Source of the DNA: Hymenobacter cellulosivorans | GTDB taxonomy: Bacteria > Bacteroidota > Bacteroidia > Cytophagales > Hymenobacteraceae | Direction: 5' to 3' | Length of the DNA: 64,000 bases | Assembly: GCF_022919135.1 (NCBI RefSeq) | Contig: NZ_CP095049.1 | Span: 744,001 to 808,000, forward strand | Shown here: positions 1 to 7,975 of the stretch, in pieces | Layout: every line of letters starts with the position of its first letter | Position numbering within the stretch: position 1 is the stretch's first letter | The notes under the pieces: generated by a model | Databases searched by the model: none | The model's input: the letters and a program-made list of their open reading frames with translations, nothing else | Told to the model about the DNA's origin: nothing | Made by a program: the position numbers and the translations under genes

Positions 1-277
1 CGTACTCCACGTACGTGAACATGAACCATCCCAGCAGGAACAGTCCGAAAGCCGACAGCCCGCTGATAAAGCCGCGGGTAATGCCATAGTATAAGCTCCC
101 GGCCGCCGTCAGCAAGAAGATGGATACCGGCAGGGCAATGTGGGTGTGCGTCAGCCGCTCCAACACCGGGTTTTTAAACAACTGCGCCGAACCCTTGTGC
201 TTGGGTTTAATCTGGTCAGGTGTTTTTACTGGGTCGGGAGCTACTTCGAGGGCTGAGGTAGAAGAAGCGGAATTCAT
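1..277 (-). CDS. Fatty acid hydroxylase / sterol desaturase family protein (N-terminal part)
   Basis: The gene runs off the left edge, so only about 92 N-terminal residues are visible. After a Ser/Pro/Lys-rich cytosolic start comes FKNPVLERLTHTHIALP and then two hydrophobic stretches ending in LLGWFMFTYVEY. This entry sequence is typical of the bacterial FA2H-like membrane hydroxylases, whose HRxxHH iron-binding histidines would lie just beyond the edge. The family hydroxylates lipid acyl chains in the membrane; the substrate here is unknown. The family call rests on the N-terminus only, because the catalytic motifs are not in view. Confidence 0.6.
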   Translation of the reverse strand, partial: MNSASSTSALEVAPDPVKTPDQIKPKHKGSAQLFKNPVLERLTHTHIALPVSIFLLTAAGSLYYGITRGFISGLSAFGLFLLGWFMFTYVEY

Positions 278-302
278 AGGAATGATCAGCTAGTGTAAGG
301 AG

Positions 303-310
303 CAAAAGTA
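303..310 (-). promoter_or_regulatory. Bacteroidota -7 element upstream of the fatty acid hydroxylase gene
   Basis: On the minus strand this reads TACTTTTG, an exact match to TAnnTTTG, 25 bases upstream of the ATG at 277. No TTG sits at the usual 17-23 base distance, so only the -7 half is supported. Confidence 0.4.
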
Positions 311-356
311 CGCAGTATGGCACAAACACTGCGCCGAACGCACCGGGGAAGGCAAA

Positions 357-878
357 TTAGCTGCTGGTTTGATACTGAGCCAGCAGGCGCTGCACCGCCG
401 CCACCGTACAGGCTGCACCCGAGCAGCGGAGCGGCGCGCGGCTATAAAACTGTTCGCGCACCGCTAAGGTTTCGCGCAGACGATTCTCCAGCGCTTCGGG
501 GCTGCCGGCCTGGGCCAGCAGCGGCCGACTGGCGGCACCTTGCTGCAGTCGCCGGACCAGCTCTTCCAGCGGGGCGTACAGGTACAGCGTGTAGCCGGTT
601 TCGAGCAATAGGTCCATATTCTGGTGAAAACAGGGCGTCCCGCCGCCCGTAGCCAGCACCAGCCCGGGCAGCTCGGCCACCACTTCCCGCAGCACGGCGG
701 CTTCGCGCTGCCGAAAGTACGCTTCTCCCTCAGCCGCAAAAATATCGGGGATGCTGCGCTGTTCAAGCCGCACGATTTCCTGGTCAAGGTCCCGGAACGG
801 CAGCCCGTAGGCCGTAGCCAGCGCCCGGCCCAGCGTCGTTTTGCCCGCCCCTGGCATTCCAATCAAATACAGACGCAT
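357..878 (-). CDS. aroK: Shikimate kinase
   Basis: This enzyme phosphorylates shikimate with ATP in the chorismate (aromatic amino acid) pathway in the cytosol. The 173-residue length is normal for AroK. The Walker A loop GMPGAGKT is at residues 7-14, the substrate-binding DLD at 30-32 and the GGG motif at 78-80. An Arg-rich lid region (SRPLLA) follows in the last third. The ATG at 878 puts the P-loop at the expected distance from the N-terminus. The upstream stretch holds short GTGCTAATG repeats rather than a clear promoter. No other aromatic pathway gene is nearby. Confidence 0.93.
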   Translation of the reverse strand: MRLYLIGMPGAGKTTLGRALATAYGLPFRDLDQEIVRLEQRSIPDIFAAEGEAYFRQREAAVLREVVAELPGLVLATGGGTPCFHQNMDLLLETGYTLYLYAPLEELVRRLQQGAASRPLLAQAGSPEALENRLRETLAVREQFYSRAPLRCSGAACTVAAVQRLLAQYQTSS

Positions 879-884
879 GGGTTT

Positions 885-1132
885 CTTCTAATGTGCTAAT
901 GTGTTGGAAAGTGCTAATGCACAACCCGTGCCTTTGCGAGGCTGAAGGCCGAAGCCATCCTTCCGCCGAAATGTACGGAGCCTTCTATCTTGACAAGCCC
1001 TCATCGGTGCATAGGCGAAAGAGCTTAGCGGGAAAAGGCTGTGGCTACCTTCGTAGCGGAAGGGTTGCCGCCGCTTGATGCGCGGAATGTGCTAATGCTG
1101 CTCCTCGCAAGGACAAGAGGAGCATTCGCACA
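885..1132. repeat. Intergenic repeat block between aroK and the permease gene
   Basis: The word GTGCTAATG occurs at about 893, 911 and 1087, partly as a direct repeat. TTGCGAGG at 934-941 is mirrored by CCTCGCAA at 1103-1110, so the block is bounded by short inverted arms, much as at 17187-17343. An open frame of 61 codons across it has no protein-like features. I read the block as a non-coding repeat. Confidence 0.5.
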
Positions 1133-2188
1133 TTAACTCAGCTTCACCCGCGGGTCCAGCACGGCGTAGAGCACGTCGACGACGATGTTGACAACCACGA
1201 AGAGGAAGGCAATGAAGATAGTAGCGCCCATCACAACCGGGAAATCCAGGTTTTCAACGGCCCGCAGCGTAACGGTACCCAGGCCTTTCCAGTTGAAGAT
1301 GTACTCGATAAAGAAAGCCCCCGCCATAAGTGAAGCCAGCCAGCCCGATACGGCCGTGATAACCGGGTTCAGGGCGTTTTTCAGGGCGTGGCCCACCACC
1401 ACCCGGTAGCCCGACAGGCCCTTGGCCCGGGCCGTGCGGATGTAGTCCTGGCTAAGCACATCGAGCATGGAGCTGCGGGTGAGCTGGGTAATAACGGCCA
1501 GGGGCCGGATGCCCAGGGCAAAGGCTGGTAGCAGCAGATTGCGCAGCACCAGGTGGCGGCCCGTAAAGGGGTCCGTTTCGTAGAGCTGCCCGGTCAGGTT
1601 GAGCCCGGTCCAGTGGCTCCAGTAAAAGCCGAAGGTCATGGCAATCAGGATGCCGGCCACAAACGAGGGCACCGAGATGCCCAACACCGACGTCGTAATC
1701 AGGGCCCGGTCGAGCCAGGAGTGGGGCTTGAGGGCGGCTATTACTCCAAAGGCTATGCCCAGCACTGCTGCCAGCAGCATAGCCGCCAGCGCCAGCCAGA
1801 GCGTGCCGGTAAAATGGTCGAGCAGGATGCGCAGTACGTCCTTATTGCTTTGAAACGAGCGGCGCAGATACGGCACCTTCAGCACCACCGATTTTTCGCC
1901 CAGCGGCAGCAAAGCCACGCCCCCGTACTTGGCCACCCCGGCCGAGTCGCGCGGGTGCAGGCCCAGCGGCGACACATCGTTGAGGTAGCCCACCAGCTGC
2001 ACCGGCACGGGCTGGTCGAGGCCCAGGTCGGCGGCAATGGCGGCGCGGGTAGCTACATCCGAGCGTTGGCCGGCCAGCAGGGCCACCGGGTCGCCGGGCA
2101 GCACGGTGAAGAGAAAGAATACGGTCAGGGCCACGCCGGCCAGCACCAGTATTCCCTGCAACAGCCGACGCAGCACGAAAGAAATCAT
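1133..2188 (-). CDS. Peptide/nickel-type ABC transporter permease (DppB-like)
   Basis: This inner-membrane permease subunit belongs to an oligopeptide or dipeptide importer. The 351-residue protein starts with the family signature MISFVLRRLLQGILVL and VFFLFTVLPGDPV. A large periplasmic loop follows, then a five-helix BPD_transp_1 core containing the EAA-like loop (DYIRTARAKGLSG) at about residues 245-260. No second permease, ATPase or binding protein lies beside it, so it is an isolated subunit in this window. Bacteroidota often scatter these genes. The substrate cannot be read from the sequence. Confidence 0.88.
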   Translation of the reverse strand: MISFVLRRLLQGILVLAGVALTVFFLFTVLPGDPVALLAGQRSDVATRAAIAADLGLDQPVPVQLVGYLNDVSPLGLHPRDSAGVAKYGGVALLPLGEKSVVLKVPYLRRSFQSNKDVLRILLDHFTGTLWLALAAMLLAAVLGIAFGVIAALKPHSWLDRALITTSVLGISVPSFVAGILIAMTFGFYWSHWTGLNLTGQLYETDPFTGRHLVLRNLLLPAFALGIRPLAVITQLTRSSMLDVLSQDYIRTARAKGLSGYRVVVGHALKNALNPVITAVSGWLASLMAGAFFIEYIFNWKGLGTVTLRAVENLDFPVVMGATIFIAFLFVVVNIVVDVLYAVLDPRVKLS

Positions 2189-2276
2189 TCGGTTAGTTGT
2201 TGGTTTTTAGTTGTTGGTTGGTCGTTGTCAGTTGTTAGCTATCCGTAAGAACGACCTAACAGCTGACAATGACCAA
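2189..2276. repeat. TTAGTTGT-type intergenic repeat with inverted arms
   Basis: The gap holds TTAGTTGTTGGT words followed by an imperfect inverted repeat: GGTCGTTGTCAGTTGTTAG, then CTAACAGCTGACAATGACC (about 2219-2275). The transcript could fold into a long hairpin between the BT_3928-like gene and the permease gene. The same word family recurs at 11577-11610 and 22004-22087. Confidence 0.6.
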
Positions 2277-3386
2277 CTACAGCAGCTCTTCCAGCTTGGC
2301 GCGGTCCGGAATGTCGTGGTAGTGGAATTTGCCCTTTACCACGCCGTCCTTGAGCAGCATAAAGCCCGGGTTGGAGCGAATCATGGATTTGAGCACCGTG
2401 GCATCGGCGTAGTAAAAGGGTGCCGACAGGTTGACCTCGTGGCGGAAAGCGTCGAATTCGGCCGGGCTGCTGCTGGTGATGACCAACGGGGTAATCTTCT
2501 TTTGCGACGAATCGGCCGCCGAAATCAGCTGGTTGATTTTCAGGAACCGGTCCCGGTCGGCGTGGTCGGTGCTCTGCACGATAAGTACCAGCTTGTTGCC
2601 CTTGAGCAGTTCCTGGGTGTAGTCGCCCTGGTCGTTCCAGACCTTGAAATCGGTGATTTTCGGGGCCGACTCCGGGTTCAAAGCTACCATCTGCTTGTAC
2701 TTCCAGGTCGTGTCGGTGGGATACTCGGTAAACTCCTGAGTAGTGCCGTTGCGCTCCATGATATACTTGTAGCGCATGGCCTCCGAGGGTTTCATCAGCT
2801 TGCCGATATCGTTGCCGACCTTGTAAGGCAGGAAATCGAAGTAGGGCAAGTGGCCCAGAGCCCGCACCCCGATACCGATGGCCACGGCCGAAGCCAAGGT
2901 CATGTACATGATGCCCAGCATGCCGCGGGCAAACACCCGGCGCAGGTAGCGCTGATTGAAGAACACTACGGCCCAGAGCACCAGCAAGAACACGTCCTTC
3001 GAGAACGAGGTCCAGGGCGTGAGCTTGATAAAGTCGCCGAAGCAGCCGCAGTCCGTTACCTTGTTGAAGGCGGCCGAGTAGAAGGTCAGGAAGGTGAAGA
3101 AGACCAGCAGCACGAGCAGCACCCACAGGGTTTTGCGCAGGTACCAGCGCAGCAGCAGCGCCACACCCAAAATTACTTCCAGGGAGCTCAGCGTCAGGGA
3201 CAACATCCGGGCGCTGCTCTTAAACCAGAGGAAGAAGCCGGCCAGGCTGGGCACGGAGGCGGCAAACACCTCAAAGTATTCTTCCAGCTTGTAGGCCGTG
3301 CCGATAGGGTCGTTGAGCTTGACCAGCCCGGAGAAGATAAACAGGCCGCCTAGCAGCAGCCAGCAGATTCGGGTAATAGATTTCAT
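2277..3386 (-). CDS. BT_3928-like DoxX/MauE-type membrane protein with thioredoxin-like C-terminus
   Basis: The 369-residue protein begins with a DoxX/MauE-like four-helix membrane domain (MKSITRICWLLLGGLFIFSG, KLNDPIGTAYKLEEYFEVF). It carries a DCGCFGD cysteine motif at about residue 109-115, as in MauE-type proteins that feed electrons to redox partners. After a fifth helix there is a soluble tail of about 190 residues ending LLKDGVVKGKFHYHDIPD, which resembles a thioredoxin fold without a CxxC. It matches the Bacteroidota BT_3928-like family, usually found next to DUF1599 and folP, as here. Its exact role is unknown; a membrane redox function is an inference. Confidence 0.82.
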   Translation of the reverse strand: MKSITRICWLLLGGLFIFSGLVKLNDPIGTAYKLEEYFEVFAASVPSLAGFFLWFKSSARMLSLTLSSLEVILGVALLLRWYLRKTLWVLLVLLVFFTFLTFYSAAFNKVTDCGCFGDFIKLTPWTSFSKDVFLLVLWAVVFFNQRYLRRVFARGMLGIMYMTLASAVAIGIGVRALGHLPYFDFLPYKVGNDIGKLMKPSEAMRYKYIMERNGTTQEFTEYPTDTTWKYKQMVALNPESAPKITDFKVWNDQGDYTQELLKGNKLVLIVQSTDHADRDRFLKINQLISAADSSQKKITPLVITSSSPAEFDAFRHEVNLSAPFYYADATVLKSMIRSNPGFMLLKDGVVKGKFHYHDIPDRAKLEELL

Positions 3387-3574
3387 AGAAGAGGTGGTGC
3401 GGCGGACAACGTGCTCAGGGCACAGCGCACCGGCACCGATTTGGAGTCAGAAGGCGAAGATGGGCTATAGTACGCAGTTGTAAGCTCTGCAAGTTACTGA
3501 ACCGAAGCGCACGGCGCAGGTTTTTAACGCACGCCTACTTCTGGGCCCCGGCACCCAGCATCGGACACCAAAGG

Positions 3575-4168
3575 CTAGGCGCTATATCCCAGCTTAATCA
3601 GGGCAAATACGGCGTAGTTGAGCATGTCGCGGTAGTTGGCGTCCACGCCTTCCGATACGCGGGTGAGGCCAGCCAAATCTTCAATCTGCTTGGTGCGGTG
3701 CAGCTTCATGAGGATAATGTCGGTGATGCTTTCGACGCGCATCTGCCGCCAAGCCTCGCCGTAGTCGTGGTTTTTGGCAAACAGCAGGCGGCGGTTTTCG
3801 GCCACCTGCTCGTCGTATGCGGCGGCCACGGCTTCGGTTTCCAGGTCCAGGGGCGCGTCGGCGGGCAGGCGCAGCTGCATCAGGGCCATAACGCAGTAGT
3901 TGATAATGGCCACGAACTCCTCATCTACGCCATCGGCCACGAGCTGCACGCCTTTCTCCTGAATGGAGCGGATACGCTGGGCCTTGATGTAAATCTGGTC
4001 GGTGACGGAAGGCAGGCGCATGATGCGCCACGCGGTGCCATAGTCGTGGGTCTTGGCCAGGAACAGGCTGCGGCATTTGCCAATCACCTGGTCGTACTCG
4101 TGCTGGGTTTGGTTACTCAAAATTTTCAGCCTACTTTTAAGAATCCCGGTTTTTAGCCTCTCTGCCAT
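3575..4168 (-). CDS. DUF1599 domain-containing protein (duplicated domain)
   Basis: The protein holds two copies of the DUF1599 module. The first has LFLAKTHDYGTAWRIMR...SVTDQIYIKAQRIRSI and the second LLFAKNHDYGEAWRQMR...SITDIILMKLHRTKQI, each followed by an NY-containing helix. The module is predicted to be linked to nucleotide modification; its biochemistry is unproven. The ATG at 4168 gives 197 residues and shares a CATG with the divergent folP start. A TTG at 4120 (then SNQTQHEYD, 181 residues) fits the family N-terminus better and would leave a 46-base gap, so it may be the true start. Confidence 0.82.
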   Translation of the reverse strand: MAERLKTGILKSRLKILSNQTQHEYDQVIGKCRSLFLAKTHDYGTAWRIMRLPSVTDQIYIKAQRIRSIQEKGVQLVADGVDEEFVAIINYCVMALMQLRLPADAPLDLETEAVAAAYDEQVAENRRLLFAKNHDYGEAWRQMRVESITDIILMKLHRTKQIEDLAGLTRVSEGVDANYRDMLNYAVFALIKLGYSA

Positions 4169-5051
4169 GTCTGCCCAGGCCGCGAAAGATACGTGTTTTT
4201 CTCCGAGGCAAACGCTGCGTTGCCCCGGTGGGCGCGTCCTGCATCTGGCCTCGCCCCAGGTCATGGGCATCCTGAATCTAACCCCGGATTCCTTCTTCGC
4301 CAAGAGCCGTGTGGCCGGCCACGACGACCTGCTGCACCGGGCCGAAGCCATGCTCGAAGCCGGCGCCAGCATCCTCGACGTGGGCGGTTACTCGTCGCGC
4401 CCCGGGGCTGAGCACATTTCCGAAGACGAGGAGAAAAGCCGGGTGCTGCCCGCCGTGGAAGCCCTACGCCGCGCGTTTCCCCAGGCGTTTCTGTCCATCG
4501 ACACCTTCCGGAGCGGGGTAGCCTGCGCGGCCGTGGCCGCCGGGGCCGACATCATCAACGACATCAGCGGCGGGGAGCTCGACGAGGCCATGTTTGCCAC
4601 TGCCGGCCATTTGCAAGTGCCCTACGTGCTGATGCACATGCGCGGCACGCCCCAGACCATGCAGCAGCTTACCAGCTACCCCGACGGCCTGGTGCTGGAA
4701 CTGGTGCGTTACTTCCGCGACAAAGTAGCCCGGCTGCGCGCGGCCGGCGTCGCCGACATCATCCTGGACCCCGGTTTCGGCTTTGCCAAAACGGCCACCC
4801 AAAACCACGAGCTGCTCGGCCGGCTGCGGGAACTCCAACTGCTGGGCCTGCCGATCCTGGCGGGCCTTTCGCGCAAGGCTATGGTTTACAAGCCGCTGGG
4901 CCTGACGCCCGACTCGGCTTTGAGCGGAACCGTAGCCGTGAATACCATTGCCCTGCTCAACGGTGCCCGGCTCTTGCGCGTACACGACGTAGCCGAAGCC
5001 GTGCAAACCATTCGGCTGGTTTCCCGCACCCTGAATCCCTCGTCTCCGTGA
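4167..5051 (+). CDS. folP: Dihydropteroate synthase
   Basis: This enzyme condenses p-aminobenzoate with dihydropterin pyrophosphate in folate synthesis and is the sulfonamide target. The 294-residue TIM barrel shows GILNLTPDSFF at about 36-46, DVGGYSSRPGA, IDTFRSGVA, INDISGG, LMHMRGTPQTM, DPGFGFAKT and GLSRKAM in the family order. The ATG at 4167 was chosen over an in-frame upstream ATG because the family N-terminus starts close to this point. Its last four bases overlap the GTG start of cdaA, so the two genes are co-transcribed and probably translationally coupled. Confidence 0.93.
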   Translation: MSAQAAKDTCFSPRQTLRCPGGRVLHLASPQVMGILNLTPDSFFAKSRVAGHDDLLHRAEAMLEAGASILDVGGYSSRPGAEHISEDEEKSRVLPAVEALRRAFPQAFLSIDTFRSGVACAAVAAGADIINDISGGELDEAMFATAGHLQVPYVLMHMRGTPQTMQQLTSYPDGLVLELVRYFRDKVARLRAAGVADIILDPGFGFAKTATQNHELLGRLRELQLLGLPILAGLSRKAMVYKPLGLTPDSALSGTVAVNTIALLNGARLLRVHDVAEAVQTIRLVSRTLNPSSP

Positions 5052-5875
5052 TTGGCACCTTCAGCATCGGCTTCCTGCGCATCGGCTGGATAGACGTCGT
5101 GGACGTGCTGCTGGTTACGGTGCTGTTTTACCAGCTCTACAAGCTGCTGACGGGAAGCGTGGCGCTGAAGATTTTCCTGGGGCTCATGTCCATCTACCTG
5201 CTCTACCTGGTGGTGAAAGCCGCCGGCATGGAACTGCTCACCAGTATCCTGGGGCAGTTTATGAGCGTGGGCGTGCTGGCCAGCATTATTTTGTTTCAGC
5301 AGGAAATCCGCCGCTTTCTGCTAACGATTGGCAAGGCCACGGCCTTCGACCGGATGCGGGTGTTCCCATGGCGGCGCGACGCGCCCGCCGAGCGCATGAG
5401 CATCACGCCCTTCGTGGAAGCGGCTAAAAGCTTGGCCGGCAAAAACACCGGGGCCCTGATTGCCTTCCAGATGGTGTCGGATCTGAAGTTCTACGGTGAC
5501 TCCGGCGACCTGATCGACGCCACCGTGAGCAAGCGCCTGCTCATGTCGATTTTCAACAAGACCTCGCCCCTGCACGACGGGGCCGTCATTATCAGCAACA
5601 ACCGCATCAAGGCCGCCCGCTGCATTCTGCCCGTGAGCGAGAACCCCGACGTGCCCGCCTCCATGGGGTTGCGCCACCGCGCTGCCATCGGCCTGACGGA
5701 AGTAACCGACTCGGTAGTGCTGGTGGTAAGCGAAGAAACCGGGCAGATTTCGCTGGTGCGGGGCGGGGAAGTGTTCCGCAACCTGTCCTCGTCCGATTTG
5801 CGGGCCCGCCTCAACGAGTTCCTCTTCGACGCCGCCCCCGACCGGCCAGCACCTCGGCCTCGGCGGCGGAAGTAG
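5048..5875 (+). CDS. cdaA: Diadenylate cyclase CdaA
   Basis: This membrane enzyme makes cyclic di-AMP from two ATP. The 275-residue protein has three N-terminal transmembrane helices (about residues 10-90) followed by a DAC domain with the catalytic DGA at 177-179 and RHR at 209-211. It starts with GTG inside the folP stop (GTGA). The folP-cdaA pairing is a common Bacteroidota arrangement; the usual Firmicutes partner CdaR is absent. The last residues are a Pro/Arg-rich tail (RPAPRPRRRK). Confidence 0.93.
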   Translation: MIGTFSIGFLRIGWIDVVDVLLVTVLFYQLYKLLTGSVALKIFLGLMSIYLLYLVVKAAGMELLTSILGQFMSVGVLASIILFQQEIRRFLLTIGKATAFDRMRVFPWRRDAPAERMSITPFVEAAKSLAGKNTGALIAFQMVSDLKFYGDSGDLIDATVSKRLLMSIFNKTSPLHDGAVIISNNRIKAARCILPVSENPDVPASMGLRHRAAIGLTEVTDSVVLVVSEETGQISLVRGGEVFRNLSSSDLRARLNEFLFDAAPDRPAPRPRRRK

Positions 5876-5905
5876 CCGCTTAAGTCTTCCTTTTTTGAGG
5901 TCCAC

Positions 5906-5975
5906 GACGCATTCTGCATATTGGAATGCGTCGCTGCACGTGCTGCGGGCCATTCTAAAAGGCAGAATGCGTAAA
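5906..5975. repeat. GCATTC inverted-repeat cluster
   Basis: GACGCATTC at 5906-5914 pairs with GAATGCGTC at 5924-5932. A second, weaker pair (CATTCT/AGAATG) follows at about 5952-5970. It lies between convergent cdaA and the lipoprotein gene and may act as a terminator, although no long T run follows. Confidence 0.4.
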
Positions 5976-5997
5976 GCCTTGGAAGGCGACTGATAGT

Positions 5998-6489
5998 TTA
6001 GTGGATGTAGCGGTCAATCCGCTGTTTGGGTCTGTAGTCAATTATAGTATCCTGCCGGAAGCGCAATTGCCACAGCTCGTAATTATAGCCCGGCGAGGGA
6101 GGTGGGGGCGGGCCAGTTCTTGTAGGCAGAACGATGGGCTTCCTTGTCTTGGGAGGCTTCTTTTTCGAGGCATACAGGTGGGCGTTCGGTATCCCCCAAA
6201 AATAGAAATCGTATTTCCCGATATGCTCGACTCCGAGCACTCCGGGGTCAGTAGGGTCGGCTGGCTCTCCCAGACTGTGGACGTTGACGCGTGATGAGTC
6301 GAGCAGGTAGACATAGATGCTTGTATCCGGCTCCCGATCGTGCTCATGGGCCCGCACATAGCCCCGAAGAAAACGGGCTAGCGCAGGGTTTACGGTTGCG
6401 CTTAGATCCGTTTTTTCGGGTCGACAGGCTACTAGCGCTGCTAGCATCAGGGTCATTAAGCAACAAATAGCCGGCTTCAGCATAAGCAA
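5998..6489 (-). CDS. Hypothetical lipoprotein
   Basis: The 163-residue protein has a signal peptide ending in a lipobox, LMLAALVAC, at about residues 14-22, so it is probably anchored to a membrane. The mature part is short and hydrophilic, with a Lys/Pro stretch (KKKPPKTRKPIVLPTRTGPPPPP) near residue 115 and an aromatic tail. I recognise no domain. It is convergent with cdaA. A function cannot be given. Confidence 0.65.
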   Translation of the reverse strand: MLMLKPAICCLMTLMLAALVACRPEKTDLSATVNPALARFLRGYVRAHEHDREPDTSIYVYLLDSSRVNVHSLGEPADPTDPGVLGVEHIGKYDFYFWGIPNAHLYASKKKPPKTRKPIVLPTRTGPPPPPSPGYNYELWQLRFRQDTIIDYRPKQRIDRYIH

Positions 6490-6573
6490 AGTAACTTCTT
6501 AAATCGTCCCAGGGGCGCTTATTTTTTCCGGAAGGCAGCCAACGATTTTGCCTGGAATTGCGTTTTTCACGCC

Positions 6574-6981
6574 ATGATTCAGGAATTAACCTCACCCACT
6601 GGCCGCGTCTACCTTACCGTGGAAACCGATACCGAGAACAAATGGATTCTGGTAAACTGGATGGGGTATCTGACGAGCGACAGTATCAAGGCCGGCGCGG
6701 CGGCTTACACGGCGGCCTTGGCTAAATCCGGCTTTTCCTGCGTGCTGAACGATACCCGGGAGGTGCGCGGCCCCTGGGACCATTCCATAGACTGGGTGGT
6801 CAATGAGTGGGCCCCAAATGCAGCCGCAGCCGGCTTGCGCTACTTTGCCATGATCACTACGCCCGAAACCCTGGCCCAGGAGTCGGCTTCCAGCTTTTAC
6901 GAGCAGCTGACGGCCTTTCATGCCGAGGTATTCGACAACCGTGAAGCGGCGCAGCAGTGGCTGCGCTCGGTATGTTCCTAG
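6574..6981 (+). CDS. STAS/SpoIIAA-like hypothetical protein
   Basis: The 135-residue soluble protein has the look of the STAS/SEC14-like family common in Hymenobacter: an opening strand (RVYLTVETD), KWILVNWMGYLT, a helix, CVLNDTREVRGPWDHSIDWV, and then LRYFAMITTPETLAQESAS. It ends with a helix typical of the family, REAAQQWLRS. No catalytic residues are apparent. A decayed relative follows directly downstream and another copy lies on the opposite strand, so this is a small local family. The function is unknown. Confidence 0.7.
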   Translation: MIQELTSPTGRVYLTVETDTENKWILVNWMGYLTSDSIKAGAAAYTAALAKSGFSCVLNDTREVRGPWDHSIDWVVNEWAPNAAAAGLRYFAMITTPETLAQESASSFYEQLTAFHAEVFDNREAAQQWLRSVCS

Positions 6982-7125
6982 GCAGCTAGGGCCCAGCTGG
7001 CTGACACGGGACGGTCCGTGCCTGCTAGCGGCGTTGCCTACTGCTTTTTCCGTTCTATTCTCTGGCGCACCGCATTCTCTACGAAGCCCCACCTCACCCT
7101 TGCCTACGATTATGCCGGCGACTAG

Positions 7126-7412
7126 CTGTATCTGGACTGGCACGCCCCCCGACGATGCGGCGGTTATGGCTAGGGGCCTCTGGCAGGAGCGTTGCAGCAA
7201 GGGGCTTAACGACAACACCCCTCTGAGCGGCCTGTGGGCGGAGGCGGCCGTTCCTTCTCTTGGGCTCATTCGCCCGAGCGTTACAGTCAGCTCTCGGCCG
7301 AGCTGGCCCTGGAGCATACCAGCGCCGGCATCGTGTTCATGACCTTTCATAGCCTGGCCACGGCCAGCGAATGGCTGCGGCGCATGCAGGCAGCCGGCGG
7401 CTTATTGACCCC
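7126..7412 (+). pseudogene. Decayed STAS-like paralogue
   Basis: Three fragments in two frames line up with the neighbouring STAS-like family. LYLDWHAPP begins at 7126, then GLNDNTPLSGLWAEAA at about 7201, then FSWAHSPERYSQLSAELAL through FHSLATASEWLRRM ending near 7410. Frameshifts separate the fragments, and roughly 20 residues between GLWAEAA and FSW are missing. No single open frame covers them, so I call a pseudogene. The region from 6982 to 7125 shows nothing else I can identify. Confidence 0.6.
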
Positions 7413-7803
7413 TGGCCCAGGCGCGGGCCTCTTCGATGGAGGCGAAAGCGCGCGTTTCGAGGGGCAGGTCGGGGGTGGCGTCCTGGTACATTGAGCCGAT
7501 CAGCAGGCGGTTCAGGGTTGCCTCCGATTCGAGTCGGGCAAAGCGCACCACACCCAGTGCTACCATTTCTGGCAATACGTGGCTGGCTACCCACTCCAAG
7601 TCGATGGGGCGCACGGCTCCGAGCAGCCGGTCGTTGGCTATCCAGGCCCGGACGCCGTGCTCAGCCGCCAGCTGTAGCGCCTGCCCGATGTAACGGCGAA
7701 AATCAACGCTGTTGGCAAAGCCCAGCCACTCGGTTTCGAGGGCGGGATACGCGCCGGGGTGCAGGTGAAGCGTAAGAGATTCGTAAGAGGCCAGGACAGA
7801 CAT
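7402..7803 (-). CDS. STAS/SpoIIAA-like hypothetical protein
   Basis: The 133-residue protein shares the pattern of the gene at 6574: an opening strand (LTLHLHPG), a helix, RAWIANDRLLGAVRPIDLEWVASHVLPEM, then VVRFARLESEATLNRLLIGSMY, and a closing FASIEEARAWARGQ. It overlaps the end of the decayed paralogue on the other strand. There is no signal peptide or membrane segment. The function is unknown. A hairpin terminator-like element at 7888 lies upstream and belongs to kbl. Confidence 0.68.
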   Translation of the reverse strand: MSVLASYESLTLHLHPGAYPALETEWLGFANSVDFRRYIGQALQLAAEHGVRAWIANDRLLGAVRPIDLEWVASHVLPEMVALGVVRFARLESEATLNRLLIGSMYQDATPDLPLETRAFASIEEARAWARGQ

Positions 7804-7887
7804 ACCACACGGAGCTCAATGAAACGACCGGCACTGGCCGGCAGTGCCGCCAGGGGGTAGTACGCAAAAAAAGAGTGGGTGAACACA

Positions 7888-7921
7888 AAAAGGCCGGTTG
7901 CCGTGACGGCAACCGGCCTCA
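7888..7921. terminator. Hairpin with A/T tracts
   Basis: AGGCCGGTTGCCGT and ACGGCAACCGGCCT form a near-perfect stem preceded by A-rich bases on the plus strand, so on the minus strand it ends in a T run. It fits a Rho-independent terminator for kbl, whose stop lies at 7976. Confidence 0.7.
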
Positions 7922-7975
7922 GAGGAGTCGGACCCCGACTGCTAAATGAGCAGAAGCTACTCCTGCTCCGTCAGC

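Noticed and set aside
893..1078. Open frame of 61 codons upstream of aroK
   Set aside because: It lies in a repeat-bearing intergenic block and has no protein-like composition or family motif.
1133..2188. Full peptide ABC transporter operon
   Set aside because: Only one permease gene is present, with no ATPase, second permease or binding protein on either side.
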